64,000 nt of DNA from CAIYZT01 sp947461435 (GTDB taxonomy: Bacteria; Pseudomonadota; Alphaproteobacteria; Rhodobacterales; Rhodobacteraceae), in contig OZ260083.1 of assembly GCA_965284435.1 (NCBI GenBank), forward strand, positions 372,001-436,000. The letters are read 5' to 3'. This document shows, piece after piece, positions 51,714 through 59,334 of the stretch. The first letter of the stretch is position 1, and every line of letters starts with the position of its first letter. Below the pieces are notes generated by a model that was given only the letters and a program-made list of their open reading frames with translations, was not told where the DNA came from and did no database searches. Both the position numbers and the translations under genes were made by a program.

Positions 51714-52445
51714 ATGGAATGGCAGGATCAGGGCATGGTGATCGCGGTGCGCCCGCATGGCGAAACCTCGGCGATCGTCGAGGCGTTCACCGCCTTGCAT
51801 GGCCGCCATTCCGGCGTGGTGCGCGGCGGAACCTCGCGCAAAAAGGCCGCCTTCCTTCAACCCGGCGCGCAGGTGGCGCTGTCTTGGCGCGCGCGTTTGC
51901 AAGATCACCTTGGTGCCTTTGACATTGAACCCATCCATTCCCGCGCCGCCCTGATGGGCGATCGGGCTGGCCTTGCCGCCTTGAATGCGGTCTGCGCCTT
52001 GCTGCATCTTGCGCTGCCGGAACGCGAATCGCATCCCGCCCTTTACGACGCCACCATCGGCTTTGTGAACCGCGTCGAATCTGGCCTTCCCGGATGGCCC
52101 ACCGACTATCCCCGATGGGAACTTGCTTTGCTGCAAGACCTCGGTTTCGCCTTGGATCTGGAAAGCTGTGCCGTCACCGGCGCGCGCGAGGGGTTGGCCT
52201 ATGTCAGTCCCCGCACGGGCCGCGCCGTCAGCATCGACGGTGCGGGTGATTTCGCGCCGCGCCTTCTGCCCCTGCCGCGTTTCCTGCGCCCGGGCGGCAA
52301 TCGGGGCGACGCGCTTGATGCGCAAGACATCACCGATGCCCTGCGCCTGACGGGTCATTTCCTGAACCTTGGTCTTGAACCCATCCTCGCTGGCCGCCCG
52401 CTTCCCGAAGCGCGGGTGCGCCTCGCCGCCGTCTTGGCACGCTGA
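51714..52445 (+). CDS. recO: DNA repair protein RecO
   Basis: A 243-aa protein. The N-terminal OB fold begins MEWQDQGMVIAVRPHGETSAIVEAFTALHGRHSGVVRGG, the standard RecO opening, and GNRGDALDAQDITDALRLTGHFLNL closes the helical domain. RecO anneals ssDNA and loads RecA with RecR. No zinc-binding cysteine cluster is visible, as in many proteobacterial RecO. It ends the core block. Confidence 0.93.
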   Translation: MEWQDQGMVIAVRPHGETSAIVEAFTALHGRHSGVVRGGTSRKKAAFLQPGAQVALSWRARLQDHLGAFDIEPIHSRAALMGDRAGLAALNAVCALLHLALPERESHPALYDATIGFVNRVESGLPGWPTDYPRWELALLQDLGFALDLESCAVTGAREGLAYVSPRTGRAVSIDGAGDFAPRLLPLPRFLRPGGNRGDALDAQDITDALRLTGHFLNLGLEPILAGRPLPEARVRLAAVLAR

Positions 52446-52578
52446 CAGCCGCCTCACGCGCGCTCACCTTTGTGTGCCCTCACGCCCATGGGATACGCCG
52501 TGATCGCCCCCACGCGCTAAGGCTGGTTTCGGGCACAAGCCTGCCCCTCAACCCAGACGATCAACATGGAGATTTCAA

Positions 52579-52857
52579 ATGATCCGATTTGCCCCCCTGA
52601 CCGCCGTGATCCTTGGCCTTGGCAGCCTCTCCCTTCCGGCACTCGCCGACGAAATGATGGACCCGATGACCATGACCTGCGCCGATCTGATGGCCATGGA
52701 TATGGACGGCATGATGAAGGCCGGAACCGTCCTGAAAGAGGCGATGAAGGACGACGCAAAGATGATGGCCATGACCGACGAAGAAGTGATGAAGGCCGCC
52801 GAAGAAGCCTGCAAGATGCATGGCGACGGAACGGTGATGGACGCCGTCAAGATGTAA
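52579..52857 (+). CDS. Met-rich HdeA/HdeB-like periplasmic protein
   Basis: A 92-aa exported protein: signal peptide MIRFAPLTAVILGLGSLSLPALA, then a 69-residue mature part with two cysteines (MTCADLMAMD and EACKMHG) that can form the single disulfide of HdeA-type acid-stress chaperones. About one residue in five of the mature chain is methionine. The end HGDGTVMDAVKM fits the family. HdeA proteins protect periplasmic proteins at low pH; the Met richness is unusual and could also mean copper binding. A clean terminator follows directly. Confidence 0.78.
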   Translation: MIRFAPLTAVILGLGSLSLPALADEMMDPMTMTCADLMAMDMDGMMKAGTVLKEAMKDDAKMMAMTDEEVMKAAEEACKMHGDGTVMDAVKM

Positions 52858-52863
52858 CCCGCT

Positions 52864-52887
52864 GGGCGGCCGTCACGGGCCGCCCTT
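52864..52887 (+). terminator. Terminator hairpin after the HdeA-like gene
   Basis: GGGCGGCC (52864-52871) is the reverse complement of GGCCGCCC (52878-52885) with a 6-nt loop and a short TT after it, 6 nt downstream of the stop codon. Confidence 0.6.
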
Positions 52888-53098
52888 CATCCCCTCACGC
52901 TTGCGTGATATTTTATACGAATGCACCCTTGAAACCGGGCGGGCATGCCCCCAAATCACGTTGTGCAGGCCGGGCCCCTCTGGCGGCATGTTCAGTTCAT
53001 GAACAGCCGTGATGTCGGACTGCACTCGAGCGCGCTCGGGTCGGCCCGGTTTCTTGCCAGCCTGCCCAAGCCGCATCCCGTAACACCAGGAGGCGACT
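52888..53098 (+). other. Structured leader region upstream of terC
   Basis: This 211-nt interval contains TGTTCA-GTTCA-TGAACA (52989-53005) and a 12-bp perfect palindrome CGAGCGCGCTCG (53027-53038), and ends with AGGAGG five nt before the TTG start of terC. TerC/Alx genes are often under the yybP-ykoY manganese riboswitch, but its conserved GGGGAGUA loop is not visible here. The inverted repeats could be repressor sites or RNA hairpins. No gene recognised. Confidence 0.4.
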
Positions 53099-54091
53099 TT
53101 GGATTTTCTCTTCACCTTGTTTCTCGGCACACCCATCTGGATGTGGTTCACCTTTATCGGCGTGGTCTTGGCCCTGTTGGTCTTGGATCTTGGCCTTTTG
53201 AACAAGGGCGATCACGAAATTGGCGTGGCCGAAAGCTTGAAACTTTCGGCATTGTATATCGCCTTGGGCTTGGGCTTTTCCGGTTTCATCTATTGGCAAA
53301 TGGATTTCACCTCCACCGCCCATTACCTCACCGCCTTTGTGGTCGAAAAAACCCTCGCTCTCGACAACATCTTTGTCATCGCGCTGATCTTTTCCTTCTT
53401 CGCCATCCCCCGCGCCTATCAGCACCGCGTGCTGTTCTGGGGTATCCTTGGGGTGATCGTTCTGCGCGGATTGATGATCGGCCTTGGCGCAACCCTCGTC
53501 GCGCAGTACCACTGGATCCTATATATCTTCGCCGTCTTCCTGATCCTGACAGGGGTAAAAATGCTTTTCGCCTCGGGCGAGAAAACCCATGACATCGCCT
53601 CGAACCCGGTTTTGAAATTCTTCAAGCGCCGCATGCGCGTCACCGAAGATCTGCACGGCAACAGCTTTTTCGTCAAACAGCCCGATCCGGGCACGGGCAA
53701 ACTGGTCACCTTCGCCACGCCCTTGTTTCTGGCGCTGGTGCTGATCGAAATTGCCGACCTGATCTTCGCGGTGGATTCGGTCCCGGCCGTGTTCACCATC
53801 ACAACCGATCCCTTCATCGTCTACACCTCGAACATCTTTGCGATCTTGGGCCTGCGCGCGCTTTACTTTGCCTTGGCCGCCATCTTGCACCGCTTCGCCT
53901 ATCTCAAATACGCGTTGTCGATCCTTTTGATCTTCATCGGCTCCAAGATCTTCATCGCGGAACTGATGGACTGGGAAAAGTTCCCCGCCTCGCTCTCGCT
54001 GGGCGTCACCTTTGCGATCCTTGCCGCGGGCGTGCTGTTTTCCTTGTGGAAAACAAAGGATGCCACGGGCGATCAAAAAACGGTCCAGTGA
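53099..54091 (+). CDS. TerC/Alx family membrane protein
   Basis: A 330-aa protein with nine or so membrane segments. The conserved acidic membrane residues lie in VVEKTLALDNIFVIALIFSFF and LVLIEIADLIFAVDSVPAVFTIT, the two TerC signature blocks. Relatives export Mn2+ (Alx, MeeF/TerC class) or take part in tellurite resistance. The start is a TTG at 53099 with a strong AGGAGG five nt before it, and no ATG fits better. A perfect terminator follows its stop. Confidence 0.92.
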   Translation: MDFLFTLFLGTPIWMWFTFIGVVLALLVLDLGLLNKGDHEIGVAESLKLSALYIALGLGFSGFIYWQMDFTSTAHYLTAFVVEKTLALDNIFVIALIFSFFAIPRAYQHRVLFWGILGVIVLRGLMIGLGATLVAQYHWILYIFAVFLILTGVKMLFASGEKTHDIASNPVLKFFKRRMRVTEDLHGNSFFVKQPDPGTGKLVTFATPLFLALVLIEIADLIFAVDSVPAVFTITTDPFIVYTSNIFAILGLRALYFALAAILHRFAYLKYALSILLIFIGSKIFIAELMDWEKFPASLSLGVTFAILAAGVLFSLWKTKDATGDQKTVQ

Positions 54092-54108
54092 CCATAATCC
54101 TGCTCTGC

Positions 54109-54143
54109 ACGGCCCCGAAGATCTCTTCGGGGCCGTTCCTTTT
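54109..54143 (+). terminator. Rho-independent terminator after terC
   Basis: ACGGCCCCGAAGA (54109-54121) is the exact reverse complement of TCTTCGGGGCCGT (54124-54136), followed by TCCTTTT, 18 nt after the terC stop. Confidence 0.8.
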
Positions 54144-54172
54144 GCGGCCCCGGCACCGTGGGCGGAAATCGG

Positions 54173-54190
54173 TCTTGCAATTTTGCAAGA
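54173..54190. promoter_or_regulatory. Palindromic operator upstream of XRE-cupin gene
   Basis: TCTTGCAA (54173-54180) and TTGCAAGA (54183-54190) form an 8+8 inverted repeat around TT, ending 18 nt before the ATG of the XRE-cupin regulator. The position over or beside its promoter fits autoregulation. Confidence 0.6.
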
Positions 54191-54208
54191 AACCCCCACA
54201 GTCCGCGC

Positions 54209-54802
54209 ATGAACCTTCCACCCCCCCTCGGCCCGCGCCTTCGCGCTTTGCGCCTTGCCAAGGGCCTGTCGCTGGCCGACCTTGCCGCACAAACCGGCGT
54301 GTCCGAGGCGACCTTGTCGCGCATCGAAACCGGCCTTAGTCAGGTTTCTGCCCCCCATCTGTATGGCCTCGCCGCCCGGCTTGGCGTGGATATCTCAACG
54401 TTCTTCACCGATCCCGCCCCCCGCGGCACCCGCGCCCTGACCCGCGCGAACCACGGACAGCCCTTTGACAGCCCCCGGCTGTCCGCCCGGTTGCTGGCGG
54501 GCGATCTGCCACACAAATCGATGCACCCCTTCGTGAACACCGTTTGCGCCACCACGGTTGAGGCGGCAGGCGGCCTGTCCGCCCATGCGGGCGAGGAATT
54601 CTTGCACGTCCTGTCCGGCCATCTCATTCTCCATTCGGCCGCGCATCCGCCTCTGGCCCTTGGCCCCGGTGACAGCCTGTATTTCGATGCACGCGATCCG
54701 CACGCCTATACCGCCCGGCACGACCCTGCGACCTTTCTGGTCGTCTCCTCTTCTGACCCTGACCCTCAAGGAATCTCTGATGTCCGCACCGATCCTCGCT
54801 GA
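54209..54802 (+). CDS. XRE family regulator with C-terminal cupin sensor
   Basis: A 197-aa regulator. Residues 6-62 are an HTH_3/XRE domain (LRALRLAKGLSLADLAAQTGVSEATLSRIETGLSQVS), and residues about 110-185 a cupin_2 effector domain (EEFLHVLSGHLILHS, LGPGDSLYFDARDPHAYTA). Members of this class sense small ligands such as polyamines or amino acids. The ATG at 54209 starts the HTH. The palindrome at 54173 is its likely binding site. It overlaps the VOC-cupin gene by 23 nt and probably regulates it. Confidence 0.9.
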   Translation: MNLPPPLGPRLRALRLAKGLSLADLAAQTGVSEATLSRIETGLSQVSAPHLYGLAARLGVDISTFFTDPAPRGTRALTRANHGQPFDSPRLSARLLAGDLPHKSMHPFVNTVCATTVEAAGGLSAHAGEEFLHVLSGHLILHSAAHPPLALGPGDSLYFDARDPHAYTARHDPATFLVVSSSDPDPQGISDVRTDPR

Positions 54803-55871
54803 AGTCGTTCTGCCCACCCAAGACCTGCGCGCCGACCTGCCGTTTTACACCAAAACACTGGGTCTTCGGCTTGAAAACATCTTCCCGGCCGATAATCCCT
54901 CGGTCGCCAGCCTGTCCGGCCATGGGCTGCGCATCCGCATCGAAAAGAATGCGCCGGGGCCAGCGGGGAAAATCCGCATCCTGACCGATGATCCCGCCCA
55001 ATTTCCCGGCGGCCCACACCTGACCGCCCCCAACGGCACCAGCATTGAAATCGCACCCCTGAACCCGCCCTTGGTTCAACCGCCGACCCTGCACGAATTT
55101 GGCGTTCGCCGCCTGCGCGATTCCGCCCCTTGGGTGATTGGCCGGGCGGGCATGCACTACCGTGATCTGATCCCCTCGCGCCTTGGCGGCGCGATGATCG
55201 CCAGCCATATCCGCATCCCCGATGGGGGCCCGGTTCCCGACATGGTGCATTACCACACCGTCGGCTTTCAGCTGATCTATTGCTATCGCGGCTGGGTGGA
55301 CGTTCTGTACGAAGATCAAGGCGGCATGATGCGCCTGTCCGCAGGCGATTGCGTGATCCAGCCGCCCGGCATCCGCCACCGCGTCTGCGAGGCATCGGCC
55401 GCCATCGAGGTGATCGAACTGGGCGTGCCTGCCGAACATATCACCACCATCGATCATGGCATGACCCTGCCAAACGGGCAGGGCGATCCGGCGCGCGAAT
55501 GGCAGGGCCAACGCTTTGTCCATCACGTCAAGGATACCGCCCTCTGGCACCCCTTCCGGATCCCCGGCTTCACCTGCCGCGATACAGGCATCGCGGCTGG
55601 CACCAAGGGTGTGGCCAATATCCAGATCGCCAGATTTGATGGCACCGCCACCCCCCCCGCCAGCCGCCACGACAGCGACATCCATTTCACCTTTGTCATG
55701 GAAGGTTCCATGGTCTTGCAGGCCGATGGCCAGCCTGACCGCGATCTTGCCCCCGGCGATGCCTTTGTCCTGCCGCCCGGGCTGCGCGCCCGCTACACGG
55801 CCTGCTCTGACGATCTGGAAATTCTGGAGGCAAGCCTTCCGGGCGACTTCAAGACAGAATTTCTGGCATAA
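54780..55871 (+). CDS. Fusion protein: N-terminal VOC domain plus two cupin domains
   Basis: A 363-aa protein starting MSAPILAEVVLPTQDLRADLPFYTKTLGLRLENIFP, a VOC module (about residues 1-100), followed by two cupin modules: one around residues 140-220 (PDMVHYHTVGFQLIYCYRGW, MRLSAGDCVIQPPGIRHRV) and one around 290-350 (RHDSDIHFTFVMEGSMVL, LAPGDAFVLPPGLRARY). Metal-binding His residues are visible in the first cupin (VHYHTVG and IRHRV) and less complete in the second. The combination suggests a metal-dependent oxygenase or isomerase, but no function is known to me. Start inside the end of the XRE-cupin gene implies coupling. Confidence 0.85.
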   Translation: MSAPILAEVVLPTQDLRADLPFYTKTLGLRLENIFPADNPSVASLSGHGLRIRIEKNAPGPAGKIRILTDDPAQFPGGPHLTAPNGTSIEIAPLNPPLVQPPTLHEFGVRRLRDSAPWVIGRAGMHYRDLIPSRLGGAMIASHIRIPDGGPVPDMVHYHTVGFQLIYCYRGWVDVLYEDQGGMMRLSAGDCVIQPPGIRHRVCEASAAIEVIELGVPAEHITTIDHGMTLPNGQGDPAREWQGQRFVHHVKDTALWHPFRIPGFTCRDTGIAAGTKGVANIQIARFDGTATPPASRHDSDIHFTFVMEGSMVLQADGQPDRDLAPGDAFVLPPGLRARYTACSDDLEILEASLPGDFKTEFLA

Positions 55872-55902
55872 AGTTAGGGGCCGGGGGCGTTTGGTCCCCG
55901 GC

Positions 55903-56772
55903 TTACCGCGCCGGACCGCCGTCCAAACCAAAGCCGTCGATCGCCGACAACAAGCCCCGCAGCCCCGCGCGATAATCCGGATATTTCAACCGATATCCCA
56001 ATTCCTGCTTCATCTTGTCGTTCCGCACGCGCTTGTTCTCGGCATAAAAGCTGCGGGCCATCGGGGTCATTTCGGCCTGATCATAGGGAATGCCCGGCGG
56101 TTCCGGCAGACCCAAAAGCTGCGCGGCATAAGACAGCACATCTTCGGGCGGGGCCGGATCATCGTCGCATAGATTATAGGCTTGCCCCGGTTCAGATCGC
56201 AGGATCGATGCCAGAACCGCCCCTGCGATGTCGTCGACATGAATGCGCGAAAACACTTGCCCCGGCTTCAAGATCCGCCGCGCGGTCCCGTCGCGCACCT
56301 TTTCAAAGGGCCCGCGTCCAGGGCCATAAATCCCTGCCAGACGAAAGATGTCCAGCGGCAGCCCCGTCGCCTGCCACGCGGCTTCCGCCGCAACCCGCGC
56401 CTCACCGCGCGCGGTGCTGGGCGTCAGGGGGGTTTGCTCGTCCACCCATGCCCCGGCGTGATCGCCGTAAACCGCCGTGGTCGACAGATATCCCACCCAC
56501 TGCGGCTGCGCCGCCGCAAGGACCGCCCCAAAGGCGGCCAATGTCGGGTCTGCACCTGCCTCGGGCGCAACCGAAATCAGGATATGGCTGGCCTGTGCAA
56601 TTTCCGCCGCCACCTGCGGGCCCCAAAGCAAGGGCGTCACCCCGCTCGCCGCGATCTGGGCACAGGCTTGCGGCCGCCGTGTCGTCCCCAAAACCTGCCA
56701 GCCCCGCGCCAGCAAAGACGGGGCAAGTGCGCTGGCCGAATAGCCGTGACCGATGGAAAGCAATCTGTTCAT
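55903..56772 (-). CDS. NAD(P)-dependent epimerase/dehydratase (YeeZ-like SDR)
   Basis: A 289-aa atypical SDR. MNRLLSIGHGYSASALAPSLLARGWQVLGTTRR has a variant Rossmann loop (GHGYSA); GYLSTTAVYGDHAGAWVDE has the Tyr-containing block; FRLAGIYGPGRGPF is typical of YeeZ-type proteins. Start at 56772 matches the family; the frame is open to 56838. Convergent with the VOC-cupin gene (31-nt gap) and divergent from amn. Substrate unknown. Confidence 0.87.
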   Translation of the reverse strand: MNRLLSIGHGYSASALAPSLLARGWQVLGTTRRPQACAQIAASGVTPLLWGPQVAAEIAQASHILISVAPEAGADPTLAAFGAVLAAAQPQWVGYLSTTAVYGDHAGAWVDEQTPLTPSTARGEARVAAEAAWQATGLPLDIFRLAGIYGPGRGPFEKVRDGTARRILKPGQVFSRIHVDDIAGAVLASILRSEPGQAYNLCDDDPAPPEDVLSYAAQLLGLPEPPGIPYDQAEMTPMARSFYAENKRVRNDKMKQELGYRLKYPDYRAGLRGLLSAIDGFGLDGGPAR

Positions 56773-56874
56773 GCCGCAACTATGTTCATCCGCGCGCCAA
56801 ACGGCAAGGGCCGAACCACAGGGCCGCGCTGTCACCAAGACTTCACTTGCGCGCGCGCCTCATGTTCTATTTAT

Positions 56875-58380
56875 ATGTCCGATCAAAAAATGGACGAAAA
56901 GATGCAAGACGATTTAATTACTTACCTAACCCCGCCCCCCATGCCCACGCAAATGTTCACCGATGCGGACAGGGCCGTGACCGCGCTAGAGGCGCTGTAC
57001 ACGCAGGCGACCGATTTTCTGATCGAAGAATTCTCCAAGGTCGTAACCAAGGGCAAACCCCAAACGCGGATCCGCGCCTATTACCCCGAAATCCGCCTGT
57101 CGGTCACCAGCCACCTGAAAGCGGACAGCCGCCTTGCCTTTGGACACGTGGCCAAGCCGGGCGTTTATGCGACCACCATCACCAACCCCGGCCTGTTTCG
57201 CAACTACCTGATCCAGCAGCTTGCCCTCTTGATGGAAAACCACCGCGTTCCCGTGCAGATCGGCCCATCTGACACGCCCATCCCGGTGCATTTCGCCGTC
57301 GCTGGCCGCCCCGAGGTTTCGGTGCCTCAGGAAGGCACGCTCGACTTCTCGCTGCGCGACGTCTTCGATGTGCCCGACCTTGCCACCACCAACGATGACA
57401 TCGTCAACGGCACCCGGCACTTCAACCCAGACGGCTCTTATCCCTTGGCACCCTTCACCGCGCAGCGCGTTGATTATTCGCTGGCCCGCTTGTCGCATTA
57501 CACGGCCACCGACGCCGTGCATTTTCAAAACCACGTCCTGTTCACCAACTATCAGTTCTACGTCGAAGAGTTTGAAACCCACGCCCGCCAAGCGCTGGGC
57601 GATCCGTCCAGAGGCTATACCGAGTTTGTGGCAACCGGGAACCAGATCATCACCACCCCCGACGGCCTGCTGGAACGGTCCACCAAAACGCCCCAGATGC
57701 CAACCTATCACCTCAAACGCGCCGACGGGAACGGCATCACTCTGGTCAACATCGGCGTCGGCCCCTCCAATGCCAAGACCGCGACAGACCATATCGCGGT
57801 GCTGCGCCCCCATGCCTGGCTGATGGTCGGCCACTGCGCCGGTCTGCGCAATTCGCAATCGCTGGGCGATTTCTGCCTCGCCCATGCCTATCTGCGCGAA
57901 GACCACGTGCTTGACGACGATCTGCCAATCTGGGTTCCCATCCCGGCATTGGCCGAAATCCAGATCGCCCTTGAAGAAGCCGTGGCCGAAGTCACCCAGC
58001 TGGAAGGCTATGAGCTGAAGCGCATCATGCGCACCGGCACCGTGGCCACCATCGACAACCGCAACTGGGAACTGCGCGATCAATCCGGCCCCGTGCGCCG
58101 CCTGTCGCAATCGCGCGCCATCGCGCTGGATATGGAATCTGCCACCATCGCCGCCAATGGCTTTCGCTTCCGCGTTCCTTACGGCACGCTGCTCTGCGTT
58201 TCGGACAAACCCCTTCATGGAGAGTTGAAACTGCCCGGCATGGCCTCTGAATTCTACAAAACCCAAGTGTCCCGCCACCTGCAAATCGGCATCCGCGCGA
58301 TGGAGCGTCTTTCTGCGATGCCGATCGAACGCATCCACAGCCGCAAGTTGCGCAGTTTCGACGAAACTGCATTTCTGTAA
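56875..58380 (+). CDS. amn: AMP nucleosidase
   Basis: A protein of 501 aa (ATG 56875) that hydrolyses AMP to adenine and ribose 5-phosphate. The N-terminal AMN domain (about residues 20-180, RIRAYYPEIRLSV, TTITNPGLFRNYLIQQLALLMENH) is followed by a phosphorylase-like catalytic domain with TLVNIGVGPSNAKTATDHIAVLRPHAWLMVGHCAGL and ALDMESATIAANGFRFRVPYGTLLCVSDKPLHGE. Other in-frame ATGs at 56890 and 56902 are possible starts; none has a strong ribosome site. The open frame continues upstream to 56182 antisense to the SDR and is not coding. Confidence 0.94.
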   Translation: MSDQKMDEKMQDDLITYLTPPPMPTQMFTDADRAVTALEALYTQATDFLIEEFSKVVTKGKPQTRIRAYYPEIRLSVTSHLKADSRLAFGHVAKPGVYATTITNPGLFRNYLIQQLALLMENHRVPVQIGPSDTPIPVHFAVAGRPEVSVPQEGTLDFSLRDVFDVPDLATTNDDIVNGTRHFNPDGSYPLAPFTAQRVDYSLARLSHYTATDAVHFQNHVLFTNYQFYVEEFETHARQALGDPSRGYTEFVATGNQIITTPDGLLERSTKTPQMPTYHLKRADGNGITLVNIGVGPSNAKTATDHIAVLRPHAWLMVGHCAGLRNSQSLGDFCLAHAYLREDHVLDDDLPIWVPIPALAEIQIALEEAVAEVTQLEGYELKRIMRTGTVATIDNRNWELRDQSGPVRRLSQSRAIALDMESATIAANGFRFRVPYGTLLCVSDKPLHGELKLPGMASEFYKTQVSRHLQIGIRAMERLSAMPIERIHSRKLRSFDETAFL

Positions 58381-58429
58381 TCTTTGGTGGCTTGGGGCAC
58401 TTTCCGCTCAACCTTGCCGCAAAAAATAC

Positions 58430-58458
58430 TTGCGCTTGCCCAAAAACCCTTGTTTAGC
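58430..58458 (+). promoter_or_regulatory. Putative promoter of the HU gene
   Basis: TTGCGC (58430-58435) and TTTAGC (58453-58458) are 17 bp apart, about 65 nt before the HU ATG. The -10 box is a weak match. A short hairpin CCGCC-GAA-GGCGG near 58492-58504 lies between it and the start codon. Confidence 0.4.
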
Positions 58459-58523
58459 AGGGGACGCAGGCCAACCAGGGCCGAAGTCAACCCGCCGAAG
58501 GCGGCACGAACAGGGGATAGAAC

Positions 58524-58811
58524 ATGTCGAAACCAATGACCAAGACGCAGCTTGTTGCCGCACTGGCCGAAGCCATGGGTTCGGACAAGAAAACCGCCAA
58601 CGCTGCCTTGGATGCCATTGCCGCCGTTGTCACCAGCGAAGTCGCTGCCGGGGGGACTGTCACGCTTCCGGGCCTGGGCAAGGTCGCTTGCCGCGCCCGC
58701 CCCGAGCGTATGGTGCGCAACCCCGCCACGGGCGAGCAGATGTCCAAAGCCGCTGACAAGCAGGTGAAATTCACCATCGCCAAGTCGCTGAAAGATTCCG
58801 TCAACGGCTGA
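58524..58811 (+). CDS. hup: HU family DNA-binding protein
   Basis: A 95-aa histone-like protein: MTKTQLVAALAEAMGSDKKTANAALDAIAAVV forms the dimerisation helices, and LPGLGKVACRARPERMVRNPATGEQM holds the DNA-binding arm with the conserved RNPATGE. It bends and compacts DNA. It has its own putative promoter and a strong terminator, so it is a single-gene unit. Confidence 0.95.
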   Translation: MSKPMTKTQLVAALAEAMGSDKKTANAALDAIAAVVTSEVAAGGTVTLPGLGKVACRARPERMVRNPATGEQMSKAADKQVKFTIAKSLKDSVNG

Positions 58812-58850
58812 TCTTACGGCGCGGCTTTGCGAAACGGCGCAGAAATGCTA

Positions 58851-58880
58851 GGGTTGCCTGATTGAAGGCAACCCTTTTTT
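58851..58880 (+). terminator. Rho-independent terminator after HU gene
   Basis: GGGTTGCC (58851-58858) pairs with GGCAACCC (58867-58874) across an 8-nt loop and runs into six T residues (58875-58880), 40 nt after the HU stop. Confidence 0.9.
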
Positions 58881-58893
58881 CATGAGGCACCCC

Positions 58894-59250
58894 ATGGCAC
58901 GCGCCACCGGAATTGGCGGTATCTTCTTTCGCGCCGCAAACCCCACATCCCTTGCTGCATGGTACGACCGTTGGTTTTCCATCACCGCAGGCGGCATGCC
59001 TTGGGAAACAGAGTCGGGAATGACCGTCTTTGCACCCTTCTCAGCCAATACCGACTATTTCCCCGCCGACCGGCAATTCATGATCAACCTGCGCGTCGAT
59101 GACCTTGCCAGCCTGATCACCGCCCTGCGCGCCGATGGCATCGCCGTCGAAACCCGCGCCGAATGGGATGGCACCGGCGAATATGGCACCTTCGCCCGCA
59201 TCACCGATCCCGAAGGCAACCCAGTGGAGCTGTGGCAGCCGCCCGGCTGA
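58894..59250 (+). CDS. VOC superfamily (glyoxalase/bleomycin-resistance-like) protein
   Basis: A 118-aa single-domain VOC protein (MARATGIGGIFFRAANPTSLAAWYDRWFSI; C-terminal ITDPEGNPVELWQPPG, where the Glu is a usual metal ligand). GAGG 6 nt before the ATG at 58894 favours it over the ATG at 58882. Function unknown. It follows the HU terminator by only 13 nt, so its promoter must lie in or before the terminator region, or it depends on read-through. Confidence 0.87.
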   Translation: MARATGIGGIFFRAANPTSLAAWYDRWFSITAGGMPWETESGMTVFAPFSANTDYFPADRQFMINLRVDDLASLITALRADGIAVETRAEWDGTGEYGTFARITDPEGNPVELWQPPG

Positions 59251-59334
59251 CAGGCGCCGCCAACCGCGCGCGCCCTTCAGACCATCTTAATCTGCCCTCA
59301 TGCCTTCTGCGGCAAACCGCAAAGGGCACAGAAC

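Noticed and set aside
52888..53098. yybP-ykoY manganese riboswitch upstream of terC
   Set aside because: The conserved GGGGAGUA loop and its partner loop could not be found, though other inverted repeats exist. A covariance search would settle it.
56182..56874. N-terminal extension of AMP nucleosidase
   Set aside because: Antisense to the YeeZ-like SDR and without similarity to AMP nucleosidases.
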